64,000 nt of DNA from Flavobacterium ustbae (GCF_003946915.1 NZ_RPOC01000011.1:1-64000); one strand, 5' to 3'; shown: positions 34,476 through 43,605, counted from the stretch's first letter. Made by a program: numbers and translations. Notes: a model not told the origin generated them from the letters alone.

Positions 34476-34500
34476 AAAAAAACCTTCCTAAAAGGAAGGC
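34476..34500 (-). terminator. Terminator of the barrel gene at 34524
   Basis: CCTTCC and GGAAGG arms with a short AAA-type loop and a minus-strand T-run, 24 bases past the stop. The hairpin copies the one at 33748-33778, as expected if gene and terminator were duplicated together. Confidence 0.7.
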
Positions 34501-34523
34501 CTCACATATCTTGAAAATTAAGA

Positions 34524-35105
34524 CTAGAACTTATATGCTAAAGATAGTTGTAAGTTGCTGTTTTTCGCACTATCATACAATTCTTCCGAACTATCAATAT
34601 CATTATCCCAAATTGGAGATAAACCAATTGTATAACGTAGACCTACTGAAAGATTGTCTGTAAAACTATAACCAGCACCAATATTAAATCCAAAATCTAC
34701 AGATTTTGTATCGTCCTTAATATCTACGTCCTCAACTTTAGCAGATAATAAAACACCAAGCTGCGGACCTGCTTCAACATTAAATTTCTTATCAACAATA
34801 TAATACTTAGCTATAACTGGGATATTTAAATAGTTTAATTTCACATCAGCTTCAGATCCAAAAGGACCATCAAATTTAGCTCCTTGAGCAGAGTACAAAA
34901 GCTCTGGCTGAATAAAGAACTTTTCAACCACATGAATTTCAGCGAAACCACCTACATGGAATCCTATTAGCGAATTATTATCTTCAACATCTCCTCCAAC
35001 TACATTGGAAATATTAAGACCTCCTTTTACTCCAAATCTTGTTTCTTGAGCATTCGAAAATGCAAAAGCCATTAATGCAATGGCAGATAAAATTATTTTT
35101 TTCAT
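34524..35105 (-). CDS. Small outer-membrane beta-barrel protein (paralogue)
   Basis: I place the start at ATG 35105, giving 193 residues with signal peptide MKKIILSAIALMAFAFSNAQ; an upstream in-frame ATG at 35138 would only add a polar tail. The mature part repeats the pattern of its neighbour (RFGVKGGLNISNVVG, FHVGGFAEIHVVEKFFIQPELLYSAQGAKF, FNVEAGPQLGVLLSAK, NLSVGLRYTIGLSPI) and ends LQLSLAYKF. It is an eight-stranded barrel of unknown role. Close likeness with the gene at 33801 marks a local duplication. Confidence 0.85.
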   Translation of the reverse strand: MKKIILSAIALMAFAFSNAQETRFGVKGGLNISNVVGGDVEDNNSLIGFHVGGFAEIHVVEKFFIQPELLYSAQGAKFDGPFGSEADVKLNYLNIPVIAKYYIVDKKFNVEAGPQLGVLLSAKVEDVDIKDDTKSVDFGFNIGAGYSFTDNLSVGLRYTIGLSPIWDNDIDSSEELYDSAKNSNLQLSLAYKF

Positions 35106-35268
35106 TCTAATTTGTTTTGGGTTAAAATTAATAATCAAATATAAAAATATTCTTCTTAAATGTATATTAGGAATTTAACAAATAAAATAGTATCTAAAGG
35201 TGCAAACTACTATATAATAACTTAATATAAAATTTTAAAAAATTATCGCTGCTTTTTCAAATTAAAAG

Positions 35269-35298
35269 AAAAGCCCTTTCTCAAAATGAGAAAGGGCT
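35269..35298 (-). terminator. Terminator of the barrel gene at 35321
   Basis: AGCCCTTTCTCA (35272-35283) pairs with TGAGAAAGGGCT (35287-35298) over a 3-base loop; T-rich sequence follows on the minus strand. Confidence 0.8.
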
Positions 35299-35320
35299 CA
35301 AAAAAATTAACTAAATTTTT

Positions 35321-35881
35321 TTAAAATTTGTAAACCACTCCAAAGCTCACATCACGCAAATCGGTTCCAAAACCGAAACTATTAGTTTTCTCAGCTCCGT
35401 GACCACCGTTATTGTTTACACTGTATCCTAAACCAAGCCAAGTAGCTTCAATAGCAAAATGATTAGACAAGAAATAGCTTAAACCTAAACCAATATTTGC
35501 CCCGATCTCATTTGCTTTTGCATCACCAGGTTTAATTTTAATGTTTGTATAATCAACACCAGCTTCTCCAAATACAGAAAATTGAGAAGCAGGAGTAAAA
35601 TAGTATCTTCCGAAAGCACCCACAGTAAATTCATTTGCTTTATCATCATTTACTTTTGTTGATGCAAAACCTAATTTGCCCCCAATTGCTATATTTTCGG
35701 TTACAAAATAACCAACTGCTGGTACAACTGTAAAGCCACTAGCTTTATTATCACCTGTTTTTTCAGACCCAACATTTAAAGCTCCAGAAATGAATGCACT
35801 TCCTTTAGCATAACCACCAGTTTGTGCATTTGCAAAACTAAATCCCATTACTGCAATTGCAGCGAAAACGATTTTTCTCAT
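35321..35881 (-). CDS. Outer-membrane beta-barrel protein, OmpW/Omp-like
   Basis: The 186-residue protein has a signal peptide (about 1-19, ending FANAQ) and beta strands typical of a small barrel: GYAKGSAFISGALNVGSEKT, FTVVPAVGYFVTENIAIGGKLGFAS, FTVGAFGRYYF, ending VSFGVVYKF. It differs from the two neighbours (shorter loops, more glycine), so it belongs to another small-barrel subgroup. Function unknown; such proteins are often abundant in the flavobacterial outer membrane. Confidence 0.8.
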   Translation of the reverse strand: MRKIVFAAIAVMGFSFANAQTGGYAKGSAFISGALNVGSEKTGDNKASGFTVVPAVGYFVTENIAIGGKLGFASTKVNDDKANEFTVGAFGRYYFTPASQFSVFGEAGVDYTNIKIKPGDAKANEIGANIGLGLSYFLSNHFAIEATWLGLGYSVNNNGGHGAEKTNSFGFGTDLRDVSFGVVYKF

Positions 35882-36171
35882 AATTTCTAATTGTTAATTT
35901 TTGTTAAACATTAACAAAAATAAGATTAGACTTACAAATTACAATCCGCAATAAGTTTAAAAAGTATTAAAATAAGACAGAAAAGAATGATTAAAAATAA
36001 TTCTGATAATCAGCAGTATATCTTAAAAAATGTATCGTTTTAGAACAATAAAAATAATTTCGATGGGAATTTTAGTAATTATTTAATGCAAAATATAATG
36101 CAATAAAATGCTAATTATGTAGTTTTGATCTGTAAATAACATTTAAAATACCAATTTTTAAAAACCTTTTT

Positions 36172-36732
36172 ATGAAAAAAATACTTTTAGTAGCTGTTAT
36201 GTTTCTTGCAACATCGGCAGCAGTAAACGCACAATTTGTACAAATCGGGGTAAAAGCAGGGGTTAACTTTGCTAACCAAACTGGCGGTTCTGATTTTGAA
36301 GGAATCTCTGTTGACAAAGAAGGTATTACAAGTTACCATGCAGGTCTTGTAGCAGAACTTAAACTATTAGAAAAATTCTCAATTCAGCCAGAGCTTTTGT
36401 ATACTACACAAGGAGCAACTTATAAAAATGCTCTTACTGAATTTAAAAACGAAATGGGATACATTGCAATTCCGGTAATGGCAAAAATCTACTTGACTAA
36501 ATCTCTTAGTCTGGAACTTGGACCACAAGCGTCATTCCTTGTAAGCAACAAAAAAGAATTTGATGCTGCAGATCCAAACACATTTGACTTTTCTCTTAAC
36601 GGTGGTTTAGGGTTAAAAGTAGTTGGAGGTCTTTTTGTTCAAGCTCGTTATGGTGTTGGTTTAACTGAAATTTCAAAAGAAGCTGACTTTAAAAACTCTG
36701 TATTCCAACTTTCTGCTGGATACATGTTCTAA
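36172..36732 (+). CDS. Small outer-membrane beta-barrel protein
   Basis: This 186-residue protein on the plus strand has a signal peptide (about 1-21, ending VNAQF) and repeats the pattern of the barrels at 33801 and 34524: IGVKAGVNFANQTGG, YHAGLVAELKLLEKFSIQPELLYTTQGATY, LSLELGPQASFLVS, ending VFQLSAGYMF. It is thus a third member of that group, in opposite orientation. It is followed by its own terminator. Role unknown. Confidence 0.85.
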   Translation: MKKILLVAVMFLATSAAVNAQFVQIGVKAGVNFANQTGGSDFEGISVDKEGITSYHAGLVAELKLLEKFSIQPELLYTTQGATYKNALTEFKNEMGYIAIPVMAKIYLTKSLSLELGPQASFLVSNKKEFDAADPNTFDFSLNGGLGLKVVGGLFVQARYGVGLTEISKEADFKNSVFQLSAGYMF

Positions 36733-36754
36733 AAAATATATCACATACTTTTAT

Positions 36755-36787
36755 AAAAACCGCTCTATTTATTAGTGCGGTTTTTTT
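36755..36787 (+). terminator. Terminator of the plus-strand barrel gene
   Basis: AAAAACCGC and GCGGTTTTTT arms around a 13-base loop, followed by a T-run, 23 bases after the stop. Confidence 0.8.
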
Positions 36788-36855
36788 ATTTTTACAAAGT
36801 AATGACAATGGCAAAATTCAATTGCAATGTCAATCATAATCATAAAATAATAAAC

Positions 36856-37269
36856 ATGAAAATCTGCATTATCAACGGACCAAATTTGAATCTTTTAGGA
36901 AAAAGAGAACCAGAAGTTTACGGAAGTCAAACTTTTGAAGATTATTTTGAAACGTTGAAACAAAAATTTCCAAACGTTGAACTTTCTTACTATCAAAGTA
37001 ATATCGAAGGCGAATTGATTGGTAAAATTCAAGAATGTGGTTTTACTTTTGATGGAATTATTTTAAATGCTGGCGCTTACACACACACTTCTATTGGTTT
37101 AGGTGATGCAATGAAAGCTGTTACAACTCCAGTTATTGAAGTTCATATTTCGAATACTTATGCTCGCGAAAGCTTTAGACATCAATCTTATTTATCTGGA
37201 AATGCAAAAGGTGTTATTTTAGGTTTTGGACTTAAAAGTTACGAATTAGCGATTCAATCTTTTCTATAA
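36856..37269 (+). CDS. aroQ: 3-dehydroquinate dehydratase, type II
   Basis: From ATG 36856 the enzyme has 137 residues. A longer frame opens at 36775 but its first 27 residues look like leader and lie over the previous terminator. MKICIINGPNLNLLGKREPEVYG carries the catalytic arginine/tyrosine loop (Tyr about 22); IILNAGAYTHTS (about 72-83) and EVHISNTYARESFRHQS (about 95-111) carry the substrate-binding Asn, His and Arg. It performs the third step of the shikimate pathway by the dodecameric type II mechanism. Confidence 0.92.
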   Translation: MKICIINGPNLNLLGKREPEVYGSQTFEDYFETLKQKFPNVELSYYQSNIEGELIGKIQECGFTFDGIILNAGAYTHTSIGLGDAMKAVTTPVIEVHISNTYARESFRHQSYLSGNAKGVILGFGLKSYELAIQSFL

Positions 37270-37280
37270 AAATATTTTCT

Positions 37281-37332
37281 GTTGAATGAAGTTGAAGCAT
37301 TATAAAGTGCTCTTCGACTTCGTTCAGCGTGA
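37281..37332. repeat. REP-like imperfect inverted repeat
   Basis: GTTGAATGAAGTTGAAGCA and TGCTCTTCGACTTCGTTCAG are near-complementary arms, 8 bases apart. The CTGAACGAAGTCGAAG core is a sequence I recall as widespread between flavobacterial genes. It follows aroQ by about 10 bases and may shield its 3' end. Confidence 0.6.
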
Positions 37333-37436
37333 CAACTGGGATTAAAATCAATCATTTTATCTCTCTTTACAATTTAACAATTTATTAGTAACCTCAGATT
37401 CAACTTATTCTATTTTTGTAAGATATACCACCTTAC

Positions 37437-39926
37437 ATGAGAAACTATACTTTAATTGCTTTTCTATTTTTTACAATTTCAAACTTTGCTCAGATCAAAG
37501 GAACGATAACAGATAATAAAGGAAATCCACTTCCTTTTGTATCGGTTTTTGAAGAAAACACATACGCTGGCACAACTTCAAATGAACAAGGAAAATATCA
37601 GCTGAATGTAAAAGAGGTTGGAAAAAACAAAATCATTTTTCAATATTTAGGTTTTAAAACTCAAAAAATCACTGTTGCTTCTGGAGAAAAAACAGTCAAT
37701 TTGGATGTTAAACTTCAAGAAGAAAGTTTCGATTTAAATGAAGTCGTTATCGATCCTAAAAACAATCCTGCAAATGCGATTATAAGAAGCACTATTGCAA
37801 ATAAAAAAGAAAACTCAGATAAAACAGGAAGATATACCGCCGATTTTTATTCGAAAGGAATGTTCAAAGTTAAAGACCTTCCAAAAAAAATACTCGGACA
37901 AAAAGTAGATCTTGGCCCCGATATGGCATCTAATTTAGATTCTACAGGAACTGGAATTTTATATCTATCTGAAACTATTTCGAAAGTTACTTTTCAAAAA
38001 CCAGATAAACTGAAGGAAAAAATTATTGCTTCTAAAATTTCTGGCAACAACCGCGGTTATAGTTACAACACGGCGGCTTTATCTACTTATGATTTCTACG
38101 ACAACACTTTAGATTTTGACGTTAGAATGATCTCTCCTATTGCTGATAACGCTTTTAGTTATTATAAATATAAATTGGAAAGTACTTTTTATGATGATAA
38201 TAATCAGCAGATCAATAAAATCAAAGTAATTCCAAGACGAGATAAAGAACCTGTTTTTGAAGGCTACATATATATAGTAGATGACAGTTTCGCCATTTAT
38301 GCCATTGATCTTGACATAAAAGGTTATCGAATGAAAAATGAATTTACTGAAGTAATGAACTTAAAGCAGAGTTTCAGCTTTAATGCAAAGAATAAAATCT
38401 GGTCTAAAAATGCGCAGACACTTTCTTTTAGCGCTGGTTTTTTTGGAATAAAATTTTTAGGGAATTTCAATTATGTTTATTCAAATTATGAGTTTCACGA
38501 TGCTTTCGAAAAGAAAACTTTCGGAAACGAACTTGTGGCTTTTGAACTTAATGCGAATAAAAAAGATGATGCTTTTTGGAATGAAATTCGCCCAATTCCG
38601 CTAACCATTGAGGAACAAAATGACTATACAAAAAAAGACAGCCTTCAAACGATTAGAAAATCAAGAAAATATACTGATTCTATCGATGCCAAAAACAACA
38701 AATTTAAAGTTTGGGATATTTTTATGGGTTACGATTATAAAAACACATTCAAAAAATATTCTTTTGAATTTAACGGTTTGCTGAATATTTCTTCTTTAAG
38801 TTTTAATACTGTTCAAGGTTTCAATCTAGATTCTGGTTTCTCTTTTAGAAAATGGAATGAAGAAAAAGGACAGGAAACTTCTATAAGCACTACTTTTAAT
38901 TATGGATTTTCGGATGAACGTTTTCGCGTAATTGGCGAATTCAGGCATCGATTTAACAACATTAATTACGCCACAATCTGGGGGTCTGGAGGAACAAAAA
39001 TAGCTCAATTTAACAATTCAGAGCCAATTACCAAATTTGTCAACTCAATAAGTTCTTTATTTTTTAAAGACAATTACATGAAGTTGTACAACTTAGAATT
39101 CGCTGAAATCAATTACGGACAAGATATTGCAAACGGAATTAATCTTACCGGAAAAATTGGCTACGAACAAAGAAAACCACTTTTCAATACAACAGATTAT
39201 TCTTTCTTTAAAAAAGATGATCTGTATAGCTCTAACAATCCTTTAGCTCCAAATGATTTTGTTACTCCAGCTTTTGATCAGCATCATTTGTTCAAAGCGC
39301 TTGTAACAACTAGAATCAACTTCGGAAACAAATATATTTCAAGACCAGATGGCCGATACAACTTTAGAAATGATAAATATCCAACGATTTATTTAGCATT
39401 CGAAAAAACTTTCGCGGCAAGCGAAAAGAGATACGAATTTGAAAGGATTGGCGCTTCAGTACTTTATGATTTATCGCTTGGAAACAAAGGTGTTTTAGGA
39501 AACAATTTTAGAGCAGGTAAATTCTTTAATGCAGAAAATATCTCCTTTATCGATTACAGACATTTTAACGGAAATCAAACTCATATTGGAACAAGTAGCC
39601 GTTATTTAAATGTTTTTAATTTAATGTCATATTATTCAAACAGCACGAATAAAAGTTATTTCGAATTGCATTCTGAATATAATGATACTGGTTTTATAAT
39701 GAATAAAATTCCGTTATTAAATCTTTTAAAATCAACTTTAAATGTTGGTTTTCATGCTCTAACAATTCCAGATCGAAAACCATATTCTGAATTTACTGTT
39801 GGTTTAGACAATTTAGGATTTGGAAAATTTAAACTATTCCGAGTAGATTATGTACATTCTTACCAAAGCGGAATTCAGCAAAATGGTGTCGTTTTTGGGT
39901 TGAAAATTTTGAATGTGTTGGATTAA
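37437..39926 (+). CDS. DUF5686 outer-membrane protein with carboxypeptidase-like regulatory domain
   Basis: The 829-residue protein has a signal peptide (about 1-18, ending SNFAQ), then a CarboxypepD_reg-like domain (about 19-97: IKGTITDNKGNPLPFVSVFEENTYAGT) and a large beta-rich part with NPANAIIRSTIANKKEN at about 109-126. This fits the DUF5686 group, thought to be barrel-forming outer-membrane proteins of Bacteroidota. It differs from TonB receptors in having no plug. A TATTTTTG -7 element is at 37411-37418. Function unknown. It appears to be a single-gene unit. Confidence 0.82.
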   Translation: MRNYTLIAFLFFTISNFAQIKGTITDNKGNPLPFVSVFEENTYAGTTSNEQGKYQLNVKEVGKNKIIFQYLGFKTQKITVASGEKTVNLDVKLQEESFDLNEVVIDPKNNPANAIIRSTIANKKENSDKTGRYTADFYSKGMFKVKDLPKKILGQKVDLGPDMASNLDSTGTGILYLSETISKVTFQKPDKLKEKIIASKISGNNRGYSYNTAALSTYDFYDNTLDFDVRMISPIADNAFSYYKYKLESTFYDDNNQQINKIKVIPRRDKEPVFEGYIYIVDDSFAIYAIDLDIKGYRMKNEFTEVMNLKQSFSFNAKNKIWSKNAQTLSFSAGFFGIKFLGNFNYVYSNYEFHDAFEKKTFGNELVAFELNANKKDDAFWNEIRPIPLTIEEQNDYTKKDSLQTIRKSRKYTDSIDAKNNKFKVWDIFMGYDYKNTFKKYSFEFNGLLNISSLSFNTVQGFNLDSGFSFRKWNEEKGQETSISTTFNYGFSDERFRVIGEFRHRFNNINYATIWGSGGTKIAQFNNSEPITKFVNSISSLFFKDNYMKLYNLEFAEINYGQDIANGINLTGKIGYEQRKPLFNTTDYSFFKKDDLYSSNNPLAPNDFVTPAFDQHHLFKALVTTRINFGNKYISRPDGRYNFRNDKYPTIYLAFEKTFAASEKRYEFERIGASVLYDLSLGNKGVLGNNFRAGKFFNAENISFIDYRHFNGNQTHIGTSSRYLNVFNLMSYYSNSTNKSYFELHSEYNDTGFIMNKIPLLNLLKSTLNVGFHALTIPDRKPYSEFTVGLDNLGFGKFKLFRVDYVHSYQSGIQQNGVVFGLKILNVLD

Positions 39927-39937
39927 GTTACATAGGC

Positions 39938-40001
39938 CCATAGTAACAAAGGGACAAAGGCTGAAAATTAAATTCAAAAACCTTTGTCCCTTTGTAGCTA
40001 T
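39938..40001. terminator. Bidirectional terminator between convergent genes
   Basis: ACAAAGGGACAAAGG (39946-39960) and CCTTTGTCCCTTTGT (39981-39995) are perfect arms, extended by CATAG/CTATG. The loop of 20 bases is A/T rich. It serves the DUF5686 gene and the CDF gene. Confidence 0.65.
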
Positions 40002-40015
40002 GAACCTTTGAGCCT

Positions 40016-40894
40016 TCAAGAGTGATAATCATCTGGTTCAATATGAATCAAAACATTTCCTAATTGCGGAATTTGTTCTTTTAGTGTATCCTGTAATTTA
40101 TGCGACAAATCATGCCCTTCTTTGACAGAAATTTTTGCCGAAACTATCGCATGAAGATCCACATGATAGCGCATTCCTGCTTTTCTTATGTAGCATTTTT
40201 CAGTGCCCAGAATCCCAGGAACAGTCAAAGCAACCACACGAATTTCTTCTACTAAATCATCATTTAGATTTTCATCCATGATTTCGCCAAGGGCAGGTCT
40301 GAAAATTTTATAACTATTATATAAAATAAAAAATGCGGCAAAAAGTGCTGCCCAATCATCTGCAGATTCGTAGCCCTTTCCCATACACAACGCAATCGAA
40401 ATTCCGATAAATGCTGCTACAGAAGTTATAGCATCACTTCTATGGTGCCAAGCGTCGGCTGCCAAAGAGGAACTGTTGGTTTGTTTACTTCGTTTCATGA
40501 CCAAACGAAAGGAATATTCTTTCCAGATAATAATGGCACCTAAAACATACAAAGTCCAAGATTTAGGCAAATCGTGCGAAGTGTTAATATTTGCGATACT
40601 TTCGTAACCAATAATTGTTGCAGAGGTAATTAAAAACCCAACAACTAAAAACGTAATTAAAGGTTCGGCGCGACCGTGACCGTAAGGATGATTTTCATCG
40701 GCCGGTTTATTAGAATACTTGATTCCGAACAAGACCAAACAAGACGAAAATATATCCGTCGTAGATTCAATCGCATCGGCAATCAAGGCATAAGAATTGC
40801 CAAAAAAACCCGCGAATCCTTTTATCAAGGCTAAGCAGGTGTTTCCGACTATACTAAAAATAGTAGCTTTTATAGCTTTTTGTTCATTTGTCAT
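40016..40894 (-). CDS. Cation diffusion facilitator (Zn/Fe/Mn/Co efflux)
   Basis: This 292-residue protein has the CDF layout: six membrane segments in residues about 10-205, with ALIADAIESTTD (about 37-48) and ADAWHHRSDAITS (about 144-156) holding the D-x-x-x-D and H-x-x-x-D metal site, and a cytoplasmic dimerisation domain after about 210 (VPGILGTEKCYIRKAGMRYHVDLHAIV). HPYGHGRAEPL (about 69-79) is the conserved loop. It exports divalent metal with proton exchange; the metal cannot be told. Asp-first in site A is typical of Zn/Fe-type members. Confidence 0.88.
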   Translation of the reverse strand: MTNEQKAIKATIFSIVGNTCLALIKGFAGFFGNSYALIADAIESTTDIFSSCLVLFGIKYSNKPADENHPYGHGRAEPLITFLVVGFLITSATIIGYESIANINTSHDLPKSWTLYVLGAIIIWKEYSFRLVMKRSKQTNSSSLAADAWHHRSDAITSVAAFIGISIALCMGKGYESADDWAALFAAFFILYNSYKIFRPALGEIMDENLNDDLVEEIRVVALTVPGILGTEKCYIRKAGMRYHVDLHAIVSAKISVKEGHDLSHKLQDTLKEQIPQLGNVLIHIEPDDYHS

Positions 40895-40913
40895 TTAGTG
40901 ACATTTATTTTTT

Positions 40914-40978
40914 TTAGCCACGAATTCACGAATTATTTTTGATCATATTTGAGATTAAATTCGTGAATTCGTGGCTAA
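40914..40978. repeat. Long inverted repeat with GCCACGAATTCACGAATT arms
   Basis: Perfect 21-base arms at 40914-40934 and 40958-40978 contain GCCACGAATTCACGAATT. It lies between the CDF start and the murA stop. A second, less perfect copy is at 43606-43712, so this is a dispersed family. Confidence 0.7.
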
Positions 40979-40984
40979 TAAACT

Positions 40985-42298
40985 TTACGCTCTCACGATT
41001 TTTGCTCCAATTGCTCTCAAACGCTCATCGATACGCTCATATCCACGGTCGATTTGCTCAATATTTTGGATTGTACTTGTTCCTTTTGCAGAAAGCGCAG
41101 CAATCAATAATGAAATTCCCGCACGAATATCTGGAGAAGACATTGTAGTTGCTTTTAATTGAGATTCGAAATTATGCCCCATAACCACAGCTCTGTGCGG
41201 ATCACATAACATAATTTTCGCTCCCATATCGATCAATTTATCCACGAAGAATAAACGGCTTTCGAACATTTTTTGGTGAATTAAAACATCTCCTTTTGCT
41301 TGTGTTGCCACAACTAAAACAATACTTAGCAAGTCAGGTGTAAATCCTGGCCATGGCGCATCTGCAATTGTAAGGATAGAACCGTCGATATCAGTTTTTA
41401 CTTCATATCCGTCTTTGTGAGCCGGAATATAAATATCGTCGTTACGTTTTTCGATTGTAATTCCTAGTTTTCTAAAAGTATTCGGAATCAAACCTAGATT
41501 TTCCCAGCTAACATTTTTGATCGTGATTTCGCTTTTTGTCATAGCCGCAAGACCAATCCAAGAACCAATTTCGATCATATCTGGAAGAATTCTGTGTTCG
41601 CATCCGCCCAAACTTTCAACACCTTCAATAGTCAATAAGTTAGAACCAACTCCAGTGATTTTTGCTCCCATAGAGTTTAACATCTTACATAACTGCTGTA
41701 AGTAAGGCTCACAAGCAGCATTGTAAACCGTAGTTTGTCCTTTTGCCAAAACAGCAGCCATTACGATGTTTGCAGTTCCTGTTACAGAAGCTTCGTCAAG
41801 AAGCATATCTGTACCCTGAAGTCCTTCCTCTGGAGTTTCTACACCATAAAAGTGATCTTCTCTGTTATATCTAAATTTTGCTCCAAGGTTAATAAAACCT
41901 TCAAAATGCGTATCTAATCTACGTCGTCCAATTTTATCTCCTCCTGGTTTTGGAATATATCCTTTTCCGAAACGAGCCAAAAGCGGACCAACAATCATAA
42001 TAGAACCACGAAGCGCTCCACCTTCTTTTTTGAAAGCTTCGGTTTCTAAATATCCAACATTTACTTCATCTGCTTGAAAAGTAATAGAACCTGGTTCATT
42101 ACGTTGAATTTTCACCCCTAAATTACCCAACAAAGTGATTAATTTATTGATGTCTATAATATCAGGAATGTTATTAATTTTTACTTTCTCTCCTGTTAGA
42201 AGCACGGCACATAAAATTTGTAACGCCTCATTCTTTGCTCCTTGCGGAGTGATTTCTCCTTTTAAAGGTGTTCCTCCTTCGATTTTAAAAATTCCCAT
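40985..42298 (-). CDS. murA: UDP-N-acetylglucosamine 1-carboxyvinyltransferase
   Basis: The 437-residue enzyme adds enolpyruvate from PEP to UDP-GlcNAc, the first committed step of peptidoglycan synthesis. It starts GGTPLKGEITPQGAKNEAL with the conserved Lys-Asn pair, and shows SMGAKITG, ADAPWPGFTPDLLS and FESRLFFVDKL as in other MurA proteins. The active-site loop reads PGGDKIGRRRLDTH (about 118-131), where E. coli has PGGCAIGARPVDLH, so the catalytic-loop cysteine that fosfomycin attacks is an aspartate (residue 121). Such enzymes are known to be active and fosfomycin-resistant. It follows DUF493 and DUF4290 on the same strand after a repeat-rich gap. Confidence 0.93.
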   Translation of the reverse strand: MGIFKIEGGTPLKGEITPQGAKNEALQILCAVLLTGEKVKINNIPDIIDINKLITLLGNLGVKIQRNEPGSITFQADEVNVGYLETEAFKKEGGALRGSIMIVGPLLARFGKGYIPKPGGDKIGRRRLDTHFEGFINLGAKFRYNREDHFYGVETPEEGLQGTDMLLDEASVTGTANIVMAAVLAKGQTTVYNAACEPYLQQLCKMLNSMGAKITGVGSNLLTIEGVESLGGCEHRILPDMIEIGSWIGLAAMTKSEITIKNVSWENLGLIPNTFRKLGITIEKRNDDIYIPAHKDGYEVKTDIDGSILTIADAPWPGFTPDLLSIVLVVATQAKGDVLIHQKMFESRLFFVDKLIDMGAKIMLCDPHRAVVMGHNFESQLKATTMSSPDIRAGISLLIAALSAKGTSTIQNIEQIDRGYERIDERLRAIGAKIVRA

Positions 42299-42305
42299 AG
42301 ATCTT

Positions 42306-42478
42306 GTTTAGGTTCTGAGTTACTGAGGTTCTAAGGTTCTAAGTTTTTTTCTTTTTGTAAAAAGCTTAGCATCTTAGTAGCTTAGACTCTTAGTGGCTTT
42401 TTTTGTTTTAGGTTCTAAGGTTCTGAGATTTTGAGGTTCTAAGCTTAGCATCTTAGTACCTTAGCATCTTAGCACCTT
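42306..42478. repeat. GGTTCTAAG / CTTAGCATC repeat cluster
   Basis: AGGTTCTRAG is repeated at about 42309, 42329, 42338, 42409, 42418 and 42433, and (G)CTTAGCATCTTAG or similar at about 42364, 42446 and 42464. The two motifs are mutually complementary and match the arms of the inverted repeat at 23319-23510. It fills the gap between murA and DUF4290. Confidence 0.6.
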
Positions 42479-42480
42479 TT

Positions 42481-43209
42481 TTATTTCTGATTATTATTTT
42501 TTTGAAAATTCTTTTTCTGACCGCCTTTGTTATTGTTGTTGTTTTTATTATTCTGAGTTTTTGGCTGTGCTCCAGAGGCGGTTTTGTTAGACATGCGTTT
42601 ATTGGTACGCATTAGATCTGTTGTATTCAAAAGTTCTTCTGTGCTGTGCAGCAAATTTATTTTACCTCCTGACAACTCATACAAATGCTCAAAAATCACA
42701 TCGTCTTTTACCGTGTCTTTATTCCAGCTTAAGAATGATTTTTTCATATGATTAGCAATGACCATTATCAGTGCATTCTTCATTTCGCCATCTTCCCATT
42801 TATTAGCAACATCGATCATGTATTTGATGTTGTTACCATAAAATCTATATTTCGGAAAATTTTGCGGATACTGCAAAACATCTGGCTTTAATTCTAAAAC
42901 TTCTTTTGAAGGAATCGGATATGGCGATTCTACATTCAGTTTAAAATCAGACATGATAAAAAGCTGATCCCAAAGTTTATGCTGAAAGTCAGGCACATCA
43001 CGCAAATGCGGGTTAAGACTTCCCATAACCTGAATGATATATTTTGCGGCTTTGTTACGCGTTTCATCGTCTTCAATAGCAGTGGCCTGATCAATCAGTT
43101 TTTGCAAATGACGACCATACTCTGGGATAATTAAACGCTGTCTTTCAGAATTATATTCTAAATTGTAGACAACATCGCTTGCGGCTTCTCTTTTATATTT
43201 TTCGATCAT
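42481..43209 (-). CDS. DUF4290 family protein
   Basis: The 242-residue protein has a conserved helical N-terminus (YNLEYNSERQRLIIPEYGRHLQKLIDQA, about 12-39) and PHLRDVPDFQHKLWDQLFIMSDF (about 72-94), typical of the Bacteroidota family DUF4290 of unknown function. After about 195 the tail is basic and of low complexity (many N, K and Q), possibly nucleic-acid binding. It starts 4 bases past the DUF493 stop, so they are one operon, and lies upstream of murA. Confidence 0.85.
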   Translation of the reverse strand: MIEKYKREAASDVVYNLEYNSERQRLIIPEYGRHLQKLIDQATAIEDDETRNKAAKYIIQVMGSLNPHLRDVPDFQHKLWDQLFIMSDFKLNVESPYPIPSKEVLELKPDVLQYPQNFPKYRFYGNNIKYMIDVANKWEDGEMKNALIMVIANHMKKSFLSWNKDTVKDDVIFEHLYELSGGKINLLHSTEELLNTTDLMRTNKRMSNKTASGAQPKTQNNKNNNNNKGGQKKNFQKNNNQK

Positions 43210-43213
43210 AAGT

Positions 43214-43510
43214 TTATAATGAAACTATACCTTCTATTGTAGAAACTTCTTTGTATTTACTAATAACATCGTCTGAGCTGTGCATCGTAACATCTACAGA
43301 AACACTGGTAAATTTACCTGTTTTTGATTTTGTTGTTTTAATAACCGCTCCCATTCTGTCAAAAGCTTTTTCTACACGCTCTACGTTGTCTGCTACAGAA
43401 GGCACAATAAATTTATATAAGTATTCTGCAGGCCAAGTATTTGCGTTATCTAGCTCTAATTTTAATCTTTCGTAAAATTCGGCTGTATTTTTTTCTTTAT
43501 CGTTCTCCAT
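43214..43510 (-). CDS. DUF493 (YbeD-like) family protein
   Basis: This 98-residue protein has the fold of the ACT-like DUF493 family: FYERLKLELDNANTWPAEYLYKFIVPS, VERVEKAFDRMGAVIKTTKSKTGKFTSVSVDVTMHSSDDVISKYKEVSTIEGIVSL. The order of a helix, a F-IVP strand, an S-x-x-G-K-Y/F-x-S-V-S-V strand and the C-terminal helix is typical. E. coli YbeD is a regulator-like protein of uncertain role. It leads the DUF493-DUF4290 operon. Confidence 0.85.
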   Translation of the reverse strand: MENDKEKNTAEFYERLKLELDNANTWPAEYLYKFIVPSVADNVERVEKAFDRMGAVIKTTKSKTGKFTSVSVDVTMHSSDDVISKYKEVSTIEGIVSL

Positions 43511-43605
43511 TCGTAATTAAAAATAAACGCAAATATACGTTTTTGATTTCAGATTTATGATTTTAGATTTTAGATTTTTTGACTCTAAAAAATGAGAGTT
43601 TTTTT

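Noticed and set aside
37281..37332. Possible CRISPR-like repeat near aroQ
   Set aside because: Only two imperfect inverted arms are present, with no regularly spaced direct repeats; it is a REP-like element.
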